Below, piece by piece: positions 63,061-64,000 of a stretch of DNA of 64,000 nucleotides; the stretch's first letter is position 1; the number at the start of each line of letters is the position of its first letter. The stretch is taken from the NCBI GenBank assembly GCA_013397865.1, contig VZTI01004815.1, forward strand, positions 446,334 through 510,333. The letters are read 5' to 3'. The DNA comes from Struthidea cinerea. Taxonomy: Eukaryota; Chordata; Aves; Passeriformes; Corcoracidae. The notes under the pieces were generated by a model. That model saw only the letters and a list, made by a program, of their open reading frames with translations. It did no database searches and was not told the DNA's origin. The translations under genes were made by a program, and so were the position numbers.

Positions 63061-64000
63061 TTACTGCTGACACCTCTGTCCCAGCTCCCTAAAATCTCAA
63101 TCAACAAGCCATTAGAACTCAACGGGAGTAAAACTAAATCCTCGTTTAAGTGTATTTATCCGCTCTCTTTTCTCTCTTTCAAATGCTAAATCCATTTCAG
63201 CATATGCCCCTTCTTTCTCTCGCCTTTCTCTAAAGACTGGCAGCCCGCACTACTCTTGTAAATATGAAAGATGCTAATCATATGACATATCACGTCTCAG
63301 TCGGAGCCTGGAATAAAGCCTTGAGATTTGGGATCATTGCCTCCAGACAACAGCTTCATCAGCCGGAAAGTTGGGTTTTTTTCTCCTTTCCTTCAACTCT
63401 CAATCCCTTCTTTGTCTGAGGGAAAATGCAGCCAACTCGAGCCACCCCGGCCATATGGTTCACTCTGTGTTTTCTTAGTTGAATCCTGAATTGTTTGTGA
63501 CTTGCGAAGGGTTTTTTTTTTTTTTTTTTGGAAGTGTGTATAAAGACATAGGAGAGGCTGCCTGGACCGGGGTGGCTCTGCAGGATAACTCCATGTTCTT
63601 CACGTGTTCGCTTTCAGCCACCTCACCACACAGTCAAAAAGTATAAACCTGCAGACACACTTTATACCAATAACCTATTCCGGGTATCTGGTATTCTTCC
63701 CCTTCTGGGCAAAAATATCCAGGTGTTTTTCCCTTTTCTGGATGGAAATCCCTTCCTGAAACACCATTTGTGTCTTTACTCACCTCTGTAAAACAGTTAT
63801 TGCTCACTGGCAAATCCCCTCTAGAAATGCCTTGACTAAGAGAAGCCCCCAAGTACTTTGAGTAAGGAAAAGTGGCTTTTAAGTCTTGTATAAATTAGGA
63901 GCCGAGTGAGTTCGGCACACCCAAGTTTGGATATCCCCGTTTGATAGCCAGCCTGCCAAATTTTCTTTCTCTCTTTCCTTACACAACCCCTCCCCCCCCC
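63061..64000. other. 3' flank of ZGRF1, no supported gene
   Basis: AT-balanced unique sequence with a poly-T run near 63510-63530 and a C-rich end. The segment at about 63240-63360 carries TGCTAAT, CATATG and related motifs that could belong to a regulatory element. No exon is recognised. Confidence 0.5.

Overview
The window is a stretch of a bird nuclear genome, probably a passerine. The evidence is intron-rich genes with canonical GT-AG junctions, CR1 LINE 3' fragments, and two genes whose exons translate to close relatives of vertebrate LARP7 and ZGRF1. The species cannot be fixed from the sequence. There is no sign of bacterial, viral or CRISPR content. The assembly has three runs of N (11247-11656, 22276-22320, 47298-47355) and one ambiguous base at 5623.

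Positions 1 to about 22.2 kb are gene-poor flank downstream of LARP7, with no exon I can support. Notable objects are a 30-bp GC-rich minisatellite at about 5.43-6.03 kb, an A-rich tract behind it, an (AAAT)9 microsatellite, and a CpG-rich zone at about 10.6-11.9 kb interrupted by a gap.

From 22.2 to 45.3 kb, on the minus strand, lies LARP7. Twelve coding exons join in frame to 587 codons and cover the La module, RRM1, a lysine-rich linker and the C-terminal xRRM. Its last intron carries a ~1 kb A+C-rich, G/T-poor degenerate repeat. The intron at 33158-35597 carries, on the opposite (+) strand, the complete miR-302/367 cluster: 302b, 302c, 302a, 302d and 367.

At about 45.2-45.5 kb a compact CpG island holds the 5' exons of LARP7 (-) and ZGRF1 (+) head to head. 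Perfect NRF1, E-box and CRE motifs and an E2F-like site lie in it. From 46.5 to 62.1 kb, on the plus strand, is ZGRF1. Twenty-eight coding exons join in frame to 2053 codons, with an N-terminal DUF2439 region, a 2-kb exon of low-complexity acidic/serine-rich protein, a GRF zinc finger and a UPF1-like SF1 helicase. The last 1.8 kb is the 3' flank, with a CR1 fragment and a CpG-rich patch that contains a near-consensus CTCF motif.

The biology is a conserved vertebrate neighbourhood: a 7SK snRNP protein gene hosting the embryonic stem-cell miRNA cluster in antisense, sharing a promoter with a DNA-repair helicase gene. I did not find a convincing new system. The best unexplained objects are the minisatellite, the A+C tract, the gap-broken CpG zone and the putative miR-302 promoter.
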